Shown here piece after piece: positions 24,405 through 33,700 of a stretch of DNA of 45,311 nucleotides; position 1 is the first letter of the stretch; every line of letters begins with the position of its first letter. Under the pieces are notes generated by a model that did not search any database, was not told the DNA's origin, and saw only the letters and a list, made by a program, of their open reading frames with translations. A program made the translations under genes and the position numbers. The stretch lies in contig NZ_LK995465.1 in the NCBI RefSeq assembly GCF_900002405.1, positions 9,612 through 54,922 on the forward strand, given 5' to 3'. This stretch comes from Actinomyces succiniciruminis (lineage in GTDB: Bacteria > Actinomycetota > Actinomycetes > Actinomycetales > Actinomycetaceae).

Positions 24405-26493
24405 TCACCGCCGTCACCGGACGGCCTGGGCGCAGCGCCAGTTCGACGACGGCGGCGGGGGTGAGCCGTGCCCGCAGGAGTTGCCCGTCGGCCAACTCCA
24501 GCACCACCGCCACCAGGCCCCCGTTTCCGTCGATCTCGTGCACCGTGGCACATAGGGCATTGCGGGGGCTGCCCGCCGGCATTCCGCCCGCCACGGAGCC
24601 GTCTGCGGACGAGGAGTCGCGGACGTAGAGGGCGACCGCCTCGGGTGGAAACAGTGCAGAGGCCGTTGTGCCGATGCGGAAATCCGCACGGTTGGCGGCT
24701 CCGTCCAAAGGCGCGGCCACCACTTCGGTGCCATCCCGCAGGCGCAGGCGCGGCTGCTCGGGGCTGCCGGCGAGCGTCCCGCGCAGCAGCGTGGTCCCGG
24801 TCAGACGGGCGGTGAAGGCACTTGCGGGGGCGGCCAGTACCCGGGCGGCGGGCCCGGACTCAACCACTCTTCCGCGGTCCAGGACGGTGACGTCGTCGGC
24901 CAGGGCGGCCGCCTCCGCCACGTCGTGGGTGACCAGCAGGACCGTCAACGCGGACTGGGCGGCGCGGTGGGCCACCAGAGAACGCAGTTCCTGGCGCGCG
25001 GTCACGTCAACGGCGGCGGTCGGCTCATCCAGGACCAGCACCGCGGGTCGAGTGGCCAGGGCGCGGGCCAGGGCCACGCGGGCCGCCTGTCCGCCGGACA
25101 GCTCGTCTCCGCGGCGTGTCGCCAAGTGCGTAGCGCCCACCGCCGCCAGCTCTGCCCGGGCCAGCTGCCGGGCGGCGGCGCGGGAGGCGCCCCGGCAGCG
25201 CGGGCCGAAGGCGACGTTGTCCAGCACCGACATGTGGGTGAACACGCCCGGGGCCTGGGAAAGCAGAGCGACGTCGCGTCCTCCGGCGGGCACGAACCCA
25301 TCCGGCCCGTCCACCACCCGCTCGCCTAGGCGGACCTCCCCAGCGGTGGCGTCCAGCAGTCCGGCGACCACCTCGCAAACGGTCGACTTGCCCGAGCCGT
25401 TGGGGCCGATCAGGGCCAGGGTGCGGCCTGCCGGGATACTCAGGTCCACGGCGACGTTGCGGGCGGCGGAGGCGAAGCGCACATGCACGGCCACTCCACA
25501 CGGGGAGGCCGCAGCGGAGGACTGCGCTTGAGGGACGGCGGGGGCAGCGGCGTCGTCGAGCGAGGCAGGGTCACCCTCGGGGGAGCCGCCGCCGCGGACG
25601 GCCGCCCCAAACCGGAACAGGCGACGAACAAGCACGTTCCAGCGCACGCTCGTGGCGCCGACCACCAGGAACGATGCGGCGATCAGTACCACCGCCAGCG
25701 CCAGGGCGGTGGGGGTGTCGTGTTCCCGCTCCAGGTAGACCGCTAGCGGCACGGTTCGGGTGACGCCCTCGCGGGAGCCTGCGAAGGCGATGGTGGCGCC
25801 GAACTCGCCGAGGCTGCGCCCCAGTGCCAGAGCCGTGCCGCGCGCGAGGGCCGGAGCGGCCAGTGGCAGCGTGATACGGGCAAGCACCGTCGTCGGTCCG
25901 GCTCCGAGCGTCCGCGCAATCGTCTCGGGGCGAGTGTCGCGTGACCGCAGGGCCGCCTCCAGGGTGACCACCAGGTAGGGCATGGAGACGAATACCTGGG
26001 CGATCACCACGGCGGCGGTGGTGAAGGACACCTGGAGGCCGAGCCGCTCCAGGAGGGGACCGAGCATGCCCCGCTTGCCCAGAGTGGCCAGCAGGGCCGT
26101 GCCGGCCACCACCGGCGGCATGGTCATGGGCAGTACCGCTAGTACTCGGGCCGCGCGCACGCCGGGCCACTCGTGGGCGAGCACGATTGCGAGCGGCACT
26201 CCCAGCACCACCGAGATGGCGGTTGCCAGTAGGCAGGTGCGTAGTGACAGGCCGAGTGCCAAGCGGGCGGACTGCGAACCGAGCAGAGCGGGCAGCTGCA
26301 TCCAGGCAACACGGGTGCCCAGGCCGACGAAGGGCAGGATGGTGGCGCAGGCGCCGACGACGGCCAAGAGGACCACGGTCACCGGCAGGCGGGTGCGGGC
26401 TGCACGGGAACGCGCGGACGGTACTCCGGCCAATACGGTGGAGGCCGCCTCCCGCACAGTCCGGGGGCGGGAGGCGGATCTGGGGCGGGTCAC
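24355..26493 (-). CDS. modBC: Molybdate ABC transporter, permease and ATPase fused (ModB-ModC)
   Basis: A 712-residue fusion. Residues 38-285 are a ModB permease with five or six membrane helices and the coupling loop EFGATIAFAGSREG (230-243). An Ala/Ser/Pro linker runs to about 335. Residues 340-545 are the ModC ATPase with Walker A GPNGSGKST (363-371), signature LSGGQAARV (465-473), Walker B VLVLDEP (485-491) and H-loop VTHD. A C-terminal TOBE/Mop-like molybdate-binding domain (about 560-705, ALFPPEAVALYV and LRARLTPAAVVELALRPGRP) follows. Two chains would make a full transporter. The start overlaps the modA stop (ATGA). ModB and ModC are separate in most bacteria; fused forms are known to me in some actinobacteria. 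Confidence 0.93.
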   Translation of the reverse strand: MTRPRSASRPRTVREAASTVLAGVPSARSRAARTRLPVTVVLLAVVGACATILPFVGLGTRVAWMQLPALLGSQSARLALGLSLRTCLLATAISVVLGVPLAIVLAHEWPGVRAARVLAVLPMTMPPVVAGTALLATLGKRGMLGPLLERLGLQVSFTTAAVVIAQVFVSMPYLVVTLEAALRSRDTRPETIARTLGAGPTTVLARITLPLAAPALARGTALALGRSLGEFGATIAFAGSREGVTRTVPLAVYLEREHDTPTALALAVVLIAASFLVVGATSVRWNVLVRRLFRFGAAVRGGGSPEGDPASLDDAAAPAVPQAQSSAAASPCGVAVHVRFASAARNVAVDLSIPAGRTLALIGPNGSGKSTVCEVVAGLLDATAGEVRLGERVVDGPDGFVPAGGRDVALLSQAPGVFTHMSVLDNVAFGPRCRGASRAAARQLARAELAAVGATHLATRRGDELSGGQAARVALARALATRPAVLVLDEPTAAVDVTARQELRSLVAHRAAQSALTVLLVTHDVAEAAALADDVTVLDRGRVVESGPAARVLAAPASAFTARLTGTTLLRGTLAGSPEQPRLRLRDGTEVVAAPLDGAANRADFRIGTTASALFPPEAVALYVRDSSSADGSVAGGMPAGSPRNALCATVHEIDGNGGLVAVVLELADGQLLRARLTPAAVVELALRPGRPVTAVIKAAQVRLVLAAPTAT

Positions 26494-27329
26494 TTGCCTG
26501 CCGGGGCGCCGAAGCCGTACTCGGCCAGAATCGCCTGCCCGGCGTCGGACAGGGCCAGGTCGATGAAGGCCTGGGCGGCATCGGGGTTCGTGGCTCCCCG
26601 CGTGAGCGCGATCGGATAGTGGTTGACGACGTCGTTGTCGGGCAGGGCGATGACCTCGACGGCGTTGCCCGCATCGGTGGCGTCGGTGGTGTAGACGATG
26701 CCGGCGTCGGCCTCGCCCGACTCCACCTTGCCGCGTACGTCGGTGACCTTCTGTTCCTCGGAAACCGGTGTCAGCGTAACGTCGAGTTGGGTGGCAAGTG
26801 TTTGGGTGGCCTCGCCGCAGGGCACCTCCGGGGCGCAGATGACCAGGTCGGCTCCGTCCAGGGTGCCGTCGTCGAGGCCAGTGACGCCGGCGGGGTTGCC
26901 GGCCGGGACGATGAGGGTGAGCACGTTGGTGGCGAACTCCGTCTGGTCCTCGACCAGTGACTGGGCGGCGGCGTCATTCATGGTGGAGTTGTTGGCGGTG
27001 GCGAGAACGTCGGCGGCCGCGCCCTCGGACAGGGCGGCTACCAGATCCTGCGAGCCCTGGAAGTCGAAGGTGACGGAGACGTCTGGGTTGGCCTTCTGGA
27101 AGTCCTCGGCGAGATCCTCGAAGGCGTCCTGGAGGGAGGCGGCCGCGAAGACGACGACCTGGCCAGAAACGCCCGCGCTGGTTGCGGTGGAGCCGGGCAG
27201 AGCCGTGTCGGAGGACGACGAATCGGCGGCGCCGCAGGCCGCAAGCGCCAGGGCAGCGACGAGCGCGGCGGCGCTCAGAGCGGTGCGGCGCGTGGGCAAG
27301 GCCGAGGTTCTGCGACGTGATGGGTGCAT
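26490..27329 (-). CDS. modA: Molybdate-binding lipoprotein ModA
   Basis: A 279-residue lipoprotein with an Arg-rich N-terminus, a hydrophobic stretch and lipobox LAAC (Cys32). The ModA hallmark VVVFAAASLQDAFEDLAEDF starts the mature domain, and DFQGSQDLVAAL, ADVLATANNSTMNDA, DAGIVYTTDA and YPIALTRGATNPDAAQAFID follow. It binds molybdate or tungstate outside the cell and feeds ModBC, with which it is translationally coupled. It lies beside nitrate reductase, the main user of the metal here. AAAGGAA sits before the ATG. The stretch 27330-27487 has no gene and should carry its promoter. Confidence 0.95.
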   Translation of the reverse strand: MHPSRRRTSALPTRRTALSAAALVAALALAACGAADSSSSDTALPGSTATSAGVSGQVVVFAAASLQDAFEDLAEDFQKANPDVSVTFDFQGSQDLVAALSEGAAADVLATANNSTMNDAAAQSLVEDQTEFATNVLTLIVPAGNPAGVTGLDDGTLDGADLVICAPEVPCGEATQTLATQLDVTLTPVSEEQKVTDVRGKVESGEADAGIVYTTDATDAGNAVEVIALPDNDVVNHYPIALTRGATNPDAAQAFIDLALSDAGQAILAEYGFGAPAGK

Positions 27330-27487
27330 GGCGGGCGTTCCTTTCGAATCGTGGGCGTTTGCGAGGCCGGGGCGTGCGCGCGTGGGCGACGCCGGATCGG
27401 CCCCCCGGGAGTTTCCGCGGCCCGGCAGCGCAGGTGCGTTGTCGAGCTAGGGCTCCACGGGCCAGGCTACCGGCGCCCGATGCCTCT

Positions 27488-27519
27488 CCGTCCCCTCGCC
27501 GAGATCGGTGAGGGGACGG
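27488..27519 (-). terminator. Terminator-like hairpin after narI
   Basis: CCGTCCCCTCGCC (27488-27500) and GGTGAGGGGACGG (27507-27519) pair over 13 positions with one wobble and a 6-nt loop. It lies 21 bp beyond the narI stop and before modA, so it would end the nar transcript. No T-tract follows. Confidence 0.65.
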
Positions 27520-27539
27520 GGAGTGGTGTGGATGTTTGG

Positions 27540-28334
27540 CTAGGCGCCCTGGGAAGGGGTGAGGTCGTCCGTGCCCTGGTTGCCGGTGCCCTGGGTGTGC
27601 ACCGGCCGCCAGCCGCGTCGCGGCGGTACGGTGGAAGTGACGCCCGGGCGGGAGCGGTAGACCACGTAGGGCCGAGTCACATACCCCACCGGTGCGGAGA
27701 CCACGTGGACGAGTCGGGTGAAGGGCCAGATGGCGAACAGCAGCAGCCCCGCCACAATGTGCAGCTTGAACACCATGGGCACGTCCGCCATCAGCTCCGG
27801 GCTCGGGTGCAGGGCGAAGATCGAACGGAACCAGGGGCTTATCGTCTCCCGGTAGTCGTAGCCCCCGTCGGCGCCGCCCAGCAGCTGCGTTGACAACGTC
27901 GCCCACGCGCCCAGACACACGGGCACCACCAGCAACACGTACATGATCTTGTCATTGGTGGTGGTGGCCAGGCGCACCGATTTCACCACGATGCGCCGAT
28001 AGAGCAGCGCCGCGAGCCCCACGAGCGTCATCACCCCGGCCAACGATCCGGGAATCACCGCCATGAGGTGGTACACGTGCTCGGGGATACCGGCCGCCTC
28101 GGTCCAGCTCTTGGGAATCACCAATCCCATGAAATGGCCGAGCGCAACCAGCAGAATCCCGAAGTGGAACAGGGGAGAGGCCCAGCGCAGGATCGCTGAC
28201 TCCTGCCACTGCGAGGACCGGCTGGTCCACCCGAACTGGTCATTGCGGTAGCGCCATATCAGTCCCGCCACCAGCAGGATGAAGGACACATAGGGCAGGG
28301 CGGTCCACAAAACCGCCGACTCGAAGGTGTTCAT
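27540..28334 (-). CDS. narI: Respiratory nitrate reductase gamma subunit (cytochrome b)
   Basis: A membrane protein of 264 residues with five helices. It takes electrons from menaquinol and passes them through two b haems to NarH. Haem ligands are all visible: His57 and His67 (FHFGILLVALGHFMG), His192 (FKLHIVAG) and His210 (TRLVHVVSAP), matching the spacing in E. coli NarI. The C-terminal ~40 residues are a hydrophilic tail beyond the usual end. The start overlaps the narJ stop (ATGA). It is the last gene of the nar operon. Confidence 0.97.
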   Translation of the reverse strand: MNTFESAVLWTALPYVSFILLVAGLIWRYRNDQFGWTSRSSQWQESAILRWASPLFHFGILLVALGHFMGLVIPKSWTEAAGIPEHVYHLMAVIPGSLAGVMTLVGLAALLYRRIVVKSVRLATTTNDKIMYVLLVVPVCLGAWATLSTQLLGGADGGYDYRETISPWFRSIFALHPSPELMADVPMVFKLHIVAGLLLFAIWPFTRLVHVVSAPVGYVTRPYVVYRSRPGVTSTVPPRRGWRPVHTQGTGNQGTDDLTPSQGA

Positions 28335-29140
28335 GACTGCTCCTGGTTACTGGTGGGAGTGAATCCGGGGGGAGGCGCCGATGGGCCGGAGGATGACGGC
28401 GGTACGGTGCGGGCGGCGTGAACAGGCTCGTGGTGCAGCGGTAGGCCAACCGTTGCCGCGGGCGGCATGCTCGGGAATGGCAGCGTGTCGGTGACCCCCA
28501 CCGTCTCAGTGGGCGGGCCGGCCGCTACCAGGGCCCGCACCCGCTCGGCGGTGGCGTCATCCACCGGCGGCAGGGTGGCGACGACGGCGTCGAGCAGGCG
28601 GGCGTACGGGGAGGCGGCGTCGGTCAGGGCCCGGCGCAGCACCTCCAGGCCGTCCCGGTGGGAGGACAGCAGCACATCGGCGACCTCATCACCGCTGCGG
28701 GCACTCAACTCCAGCACCACTGGCAGGTAGTCGGGCAGCTCGTCGCGGTCCAGCTCGTAGCCGACCGCGGCCAGGGCCTGCTTGAAGGTGACCAGAGCGG
28801 CACCCCGGTAGCGGGTGTCGCCGACGGCGTAGTAGCTCAGGTACAGGCAACAGCGGCGCCGCCGGTCGAAGACCTCCACATAGTGCTCGGCCAGGGCGCG
28901 CGTGCCCTGCGCCCGTGCCTGCGCCACGAACTCCGCCAGAGGCCGGGCAGCCGCCTTGGGCAGCGCGGGGCAGGTGGCCAGAGCCGCGGCGACGGCGTCG
29001 AGCCGCTCGCTGAAGAGGTCCTCGGCCGGGTAGTCGAGCAGCAGCGAGGCGCTCATATGGACGATCGCCCGCCCGGCGGCATCGATATCCGCCGGGGCGG
29101 TTGCCGGCGGACCCATGCCTGCGCCCGTCTTCGCATCCAT
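28331..29140 (-). CDS. narJ: Nitrate reductase assembly chaperone NarJ
   Basis: A 269-residue cytoplasmic chaperone needed to insert the molybdenum cofactor into NarG. The helical core (about 30-185) has SASLLLDYPAEDLFSERLDA, the family motif YVEVFDRRRRCCLYLSYYA and DELPDYLPVVLELS. The C-terminal ~70 residues are Pro/Ser-rich and disordered. It lies 1 bp after narH and overlaps narI. Confidence 0.95.
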   Translation of the reverse strand: MDAKTGAGMGPPATAPADIDAAGRAIVHMSASLLLDYPAEDLFSERLDAVAAALATCPALPKAAARPLAEFVAQARAQGTRALAEHYVEVFDRRRRCCLYLSYYAVGDTRYRGAALVTFKQALAAVGYELDRDELPDYLPVVLELSARSGDEVADVLLSSHRDGLEVLRRALTDAASPYARLLDAVVATLPPVDDATAERVRALVAAGPPTETVGVTDTLPFPSMPPAATVGLPLHHEPVHAARTVPPSSSGPSAPPPGFTPTSNQEQS

Positions 29141-29141
29141 A

Positions 29142-30743
29142 TCAGCGGCCCCCGACGTGGCCGGCTACGCCCACTCCGACGCCGGGGCCCGCCGTCGGCA
29201 TCGGTTCACGGCGCACGGTCGGCAGCGGCAGCGACACCGGCCCTTCCGTGCCCTGGCCGACGGCGGAGCCGCAGGCGGCCGGAGCGCCCTCACCCAGCAG
29301 GGTGCGCACGTCCTCGCCCATGGCGGTCATGCCGCGCGGCACCTCCGGGCTGGCGGTGGGGATGACATAGCGGTCGTCGTACTTGGCGATCGCCAACAAC
29401 CGGTACATGTCCTCCAACTGTGCTCCACTCATGCCGACGGCGGCGGCGATGGCCGGGTCGGCCTCACGTCCGAGCCGAACCTCTCGCATGTGGGAGCGCA
29501 TGGCCGCCAGCCGCCGCAGCACCAGCTCCACGGCGTCGGTGTCCCCGGCGGTGAACAGGCCCGCCAGGTACTCCAGCGGGATGCGCATCTCGGACACGGC
29601 GGTAAGCAGCACCCGGTGGTCCTCCCCATCCAGGCCCGCGGCGGCTACCTCGTCCACCACCGGCGACAGCGGCGGGATGTACCAGACCATCGGCATGGTG
29701 CGGTACTCCGGGTGCAGCGGCAGCGCCACGCGGTAGGTGGAGATCAGGTCCCACACGGGGGAGTTCTGGGCGGCCTGCACCCACGAGGCGGGCACACCCG
29801 CCTGGCGGGCCGCCCGCACCACCTCCGGGTCATGGGGGTCCAGCAGGATCTCCCGCTGCGCCGCGTACAGGTCCTGCGGGTCGGCGACGGCGGCCGCCTG
29901 GGAGACCCGGTCGGCGTCGTACAGCAGCACCCCCAGGTAGCGCAGGCGCCCCACGCAGGTCTCCGAGCAGACGGTGGGCTGGCCGGCCTCCAGGCGCGGG
30001 TAGCACAGGGTGCACTTCTCGGCCTTGCCGGTGGTGTGGTTGAAGTAAACCTTCTTATACGGGCAGGCGGACACGCACATGCGCCAGCCGCGGCAGGCGT
30101 CCTGATCCACCAGCACGATGCCGTCCTCGCTGCGCTTGTACATGGCGCCGGAGGGACAGGCGGACACGCAGGTCGGGTTCAGGCAGTGCTCGCAGATGCG
30201 CGGCAGGTAGAACATGAAGGTCTGGTCGATCTCGGCGGCGATCCTCCGGCTCATGCCCGCTACGATCGGGTCCTCGGTGAGAGTCTGGGGGGAGCCGCCC
30301 AGGTCATCGTCCCAGTTGGGGCCCCACTGGATGGTGGGCATGTACTCGCCGGTCAGTTGGCTCTTGGCCCGCGCCACCGGGATGTTGGGGGAGTCCTTCG
30401 GGGCGGACAGCAGCCGGTCGTACTCGTAGGTCCACGGCTCGTAGTAGTCCTCAACGCCCGGCATGTCCGGGTTGGCGAATATCTGTGCGAGGCGGCGCAG
30501 CCTCCCGCCGGAGCGCGGCCGCAGCCTTCCGCCGGCGGTGCGCTCCCAGCCGCCGCGCCAGCGGTCCTGGTCCTCCCAGCCCTTGGGGTAGCCGACGCCG
30601 GGGCGGGTCTCGACGTTGTTGAACCACATGTACTCGGTGCCCTCGCGGTTGGTCCACGCCTGCTTGCAGGTGACCGAGCACGTGTGGCAGCCGATGCACT
30701 TGTCCAGGTTCATCACCATGGCGATCTGGGCCATCACCTTCAT
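29142..30743 (-). CDS. narH: Respiratory nitrate reductase beta subunit (iron-sulfur)
   Basis: A 533-residue electron-transfer subunit. Four cluster motifs are present: CIGCHTCSVTC near the N-terminus, CEHCLNPTCVSACPSG, CRGWRMCVSACPYKK where Trp replaces a Cys as usual for the NarH [3Fe-4S] cluster, and CTLCYPRLEAGQPTVCSETC. It links NarI to NarG on the cytoplasmic face. The start ATG at 30743 (MKVMAQIAMVMNLDKC) is fixed by AGGAGGTGA just upstream and by a TGATG overlap with narG; longer open frames upstream are not coding. The C-terminal tail (about 500-533) is Gly/Pro-rich and unusual. Confidence 0.97.
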   Translation of the reverse strand: MKVMAQIAMVMNLDKCIGCHTCSVTCKQAWTNREGTEYMWFNNVETRPGVGYPKGWEDQDRWRGGWERTAGGRLRPRSGGRLRRLAQIFANPDMPGVEDYYEPWTYEYDRLLSAPKDSPNIPVARAKSQLTGEYMPTIQWGPNWDDDLGGSPQTLTEDPIVAGMSRRIAAEIDQTFMFYLPRICEHCLNPTCVSACPSGAMYKRSEDGIVLVDQDACRGWRMCVSACPYKKVYFNHTTGKAEKCTLCYPRLEAGQPTVCSETCVGRLRYLGVLLYDADRVSQAAAVADPQDLYAAQREILLDPHDPEVVRAARQAGVPASWVQAAQNSPVWDLISTYRVALPLHPEYRTMPMVWYIPPLSPVVDEVAAAGLDGEDHRVLLTAVSEMRIPLEYLAGLFTAGDTDAVELVLRRLAAMRSHMREVRLGREADPAIAAAVGMSGAQLEDMYRLLAIAKYDDRYVIPTASPEVPRGMTAMGEDVRTLLGEGAPAACGSAVGQGTEGPVSLPLPTVRREPMPTAGPGVGVGVAGHVGGR

Positions 30744-33700
30744 CAGAAGGTCACCTCCTGGTTGGTGCGACGACGAATGAGTGTCACCTCGTCGCGGTTG
30801 TTGCCGGTGGGGCCGATGTAGTTGAAGGCGTAGGACAGTTGGGCGTAGCCGCCCGCGAAGTGGCTGGGCTTGAGCACGATGCGGGTCAGCGAGTTGTGGG
30901 TGCCGCCGCGGCGCCCGGAGGCCTCGGTCAGCGGCGTGTTCATGGTGCGCTCCTGGGCGTGATGCATGAACACGGTGCCCTCGGGGATGCGGTGGGAGAC
31001 GACCGCCCGGGCGGCCACGATCCCGTTGCGGTTGTAGGCCTCGACCCACTCGTTGTCCTGTACGCCGATCTTGTCCGCGTCTGCGGGGCTCATCCAGATC
31101 GTCTGGCCGCCCCGGCCCAGGGTGAGCATGTGCAGGTTGTCGTAGTACTGGGAGTGAATCGCCCACTTGTTGTGGACCGTCAGGTAGCGCACCGCCACCT
31201 GCACGGCGCCGTCGGGGGCGGTGCCCACCTGCCCGGGGGCGGTCTCCCCGTACAGGGCGGCGAAGTCCAGCGGCGGGCGGAAGGTTGGCAGCGACTCGCC
31301 CATGTCCCGCATCCAGTCGTGGTCCAGGTAGTAGTGCATGCGGCCGGTGAGCGTGTGCCACGGCTTGGCGTGCTCCACATTGACCACGAAGGCCGAGTAG
31401 CGCCTGCCCCCGTGCTCCGAGCCGGACCACTCCGGGGTGGTGATCACCGGCTGGGGCCTGAGCTGGGTGTCGGCGAAGGTAACCTGCTTGCCGGCCTCTT
31501 CCTCGCTCAGCTCCACCAGGGGAGTGCCGGTGCGCCGGGACAGGGTCTGCCAGCCCTGGGTGGCCAGGTGTCCGTTGGTGGCGCCGGACATGTGCATGAC
31601 GGCGTCGCCGGCTCGGATGGGGGTGTCGATCAGCGGACGGCCCGTCGCCGCGCCGACGCCGGTGCCGTGGGCGCGGCGCAGCCGCTCCATCTCCCGCTCC
31701 GGGTGCAGCATGATGCCCTTGATGGGGATGCCGGGGGACTCCACCAGGGGGCCGACGGCGTCGAACTTGTTGCGGATCTGGGTGTAGTCGCGCTCGATCG
31801 GTACCAGCTTGGGCATGGTCACTCCCGGCACCCACGCCTGCGGCAGGGCGGAGACATCCCCGTGCGGCATGGTCATGGCGTCCGGGGTGTCGTGGGTGAG
31901 CGGGGCGGCGACGACGTCGGTCTGGGTGCCCAAGTATTTGGGCGCCCAGGCGCTGACCAGCTCGGCCAGCTGCTGGTAGATGTCGAAGTCGCTGCGCGCC
32001 TCCCACGGCGGGTCGATCGCCATGTTGAAGGAGTGGATGAAGGGGTGCATGTCAGTGGTGGACAGGTCGTACTTCTCATACCAGGTGGCAGCCGGCAGCA
32101 CGACGTCGGAGTGCAGCGTGGTGGAGGTGTTGCGGAAGTCCGCCGTCCACATCAGGTCGAGCTTGCCCTGGGGCGCCTCCTCCCGCCAGGTCATGGAGGC
32201 CGGGCGACGGTCGGCGGGGGTCTCGGCCGCGTTGACGTCTCCGCCGGAGCCGACCATGTGCCGCAGGAAGAACTCGGTGCCCTTGGCGGAGGAGCCGAGC
32301 AGGTTGGTGCGCCAGGAGGCCAGGATGCGGGGGAAGTTCTCCGGTGCATCCGGGTCCTCGCAGGCGAAACGCAACTCGCCCCGGGTCAGCTGGTCGACGA
32401 CGTAGTCCTTGGGGTCCATGCCCGCGGCGGCGGCCTGCTGCCCCAGCAGCAGCGGGTTGCGGTCGAAGGTCGGGTAGGAGGGCGTCCAGCCGCGCCGCAT
32501 CGCCTCCACCAGCGTGTCGGAGGAGGTCTTGCCCGCCAGGGTGCCGGCGCCCAGCGGGGAGGCCAGCCGGTCGGCCGGAGTATCGTCGTAGCGCCACTGG
32601 TCGGTGGTCAGGTACCAGAAGCCGGTGGAGATCATCTGGCGGGCGGGCCGGTGCCAGTCCAGGGCGAAGGCGAACTGGGACCAGCCGGCGATGGGGCGGA
32701 CCTTCTCCTGGCCGACGTAGTGTGCCCAGCCGCCGCCGTTCACGCCCTGGGTGGCGCACATGGAGGTCAGTGCCAGCAGGGTCCGGTAGATCTCGTCGGC
32801 ATGGTAGTAGTGGTTGATTCCGGCACCCATGACGATCTGGGAGCGGCCGCCGGACTCGATGGCGTTGACGGCGAAGTCGCGCGCCACCCGGATCGTGGCG
32901 GGCCCGGGCACACCGGTGAGCTCCGCGGCCCAGGCGGGCGTGCCCGGGACGGTGGCGTCGTGGTAGTCGGCGGGCCACTGTCCGGGCAGCCCGGGGCGGG
33001 ACACCGCGTAGTTGGCCAGCAACAGGTCGTAGACGGTGGTGACCAGGCGCCCGTCGGGAAGGCGGGTCGCGGGCACGCCCCGCCGGATCACGCCCCCGCC
33101 GACGGACCCGGTGGGCGTCTGGGAACCGGGCAGGTCGAAGCGGGGCAGCAGGATCTCTATGGGCTCGACGACGACGCGCGCCGACGCGGTGTCGGCCGGG
33201 GAGGACGAGTCCGCTGCGCCGTCGTCGGTGAGCTCGGCGATGGACATGATCGGGTCCACGCCCTCCATGAGCAGGTTCCACTTGCCCTCGCCCTCGGGGG
33301 TGAAGCGATCGGCGAGCGTGCCGCCGGGATCGGCGGGGCCGCGCTCGCGGTCCCACACCAGGGGCCGGAACTCGCCGCGGGGAAGGTCGTCCGCCACCCC
33401 GGCCACGCCGTCGGCGGTGACGAAGCGGCCCGGCACCGTTCCCGAGCCGTCGGGGGAGGGGACCAGCTCCACCAGGAACGGGGCGTCGGTGTGACGGCGC
33501 ATGTAGTCCAGGAAGAAGGGCTCGCGCCGTCCGACGTGGAACTCGGACAGGATCACGTGCCCCATGGCCATGCCCAGGGCGCCGTCGGTGCCGGGGGCAA
33601 CTCGCAGCCACTGGTCCGCGAACTTGGTGTTGTCGGCGTAGTCGGGGGAGACGGCCACCACCTTCTGTCCGTGGTAGCGGGCCTCGGTCATGAAGTGGGC

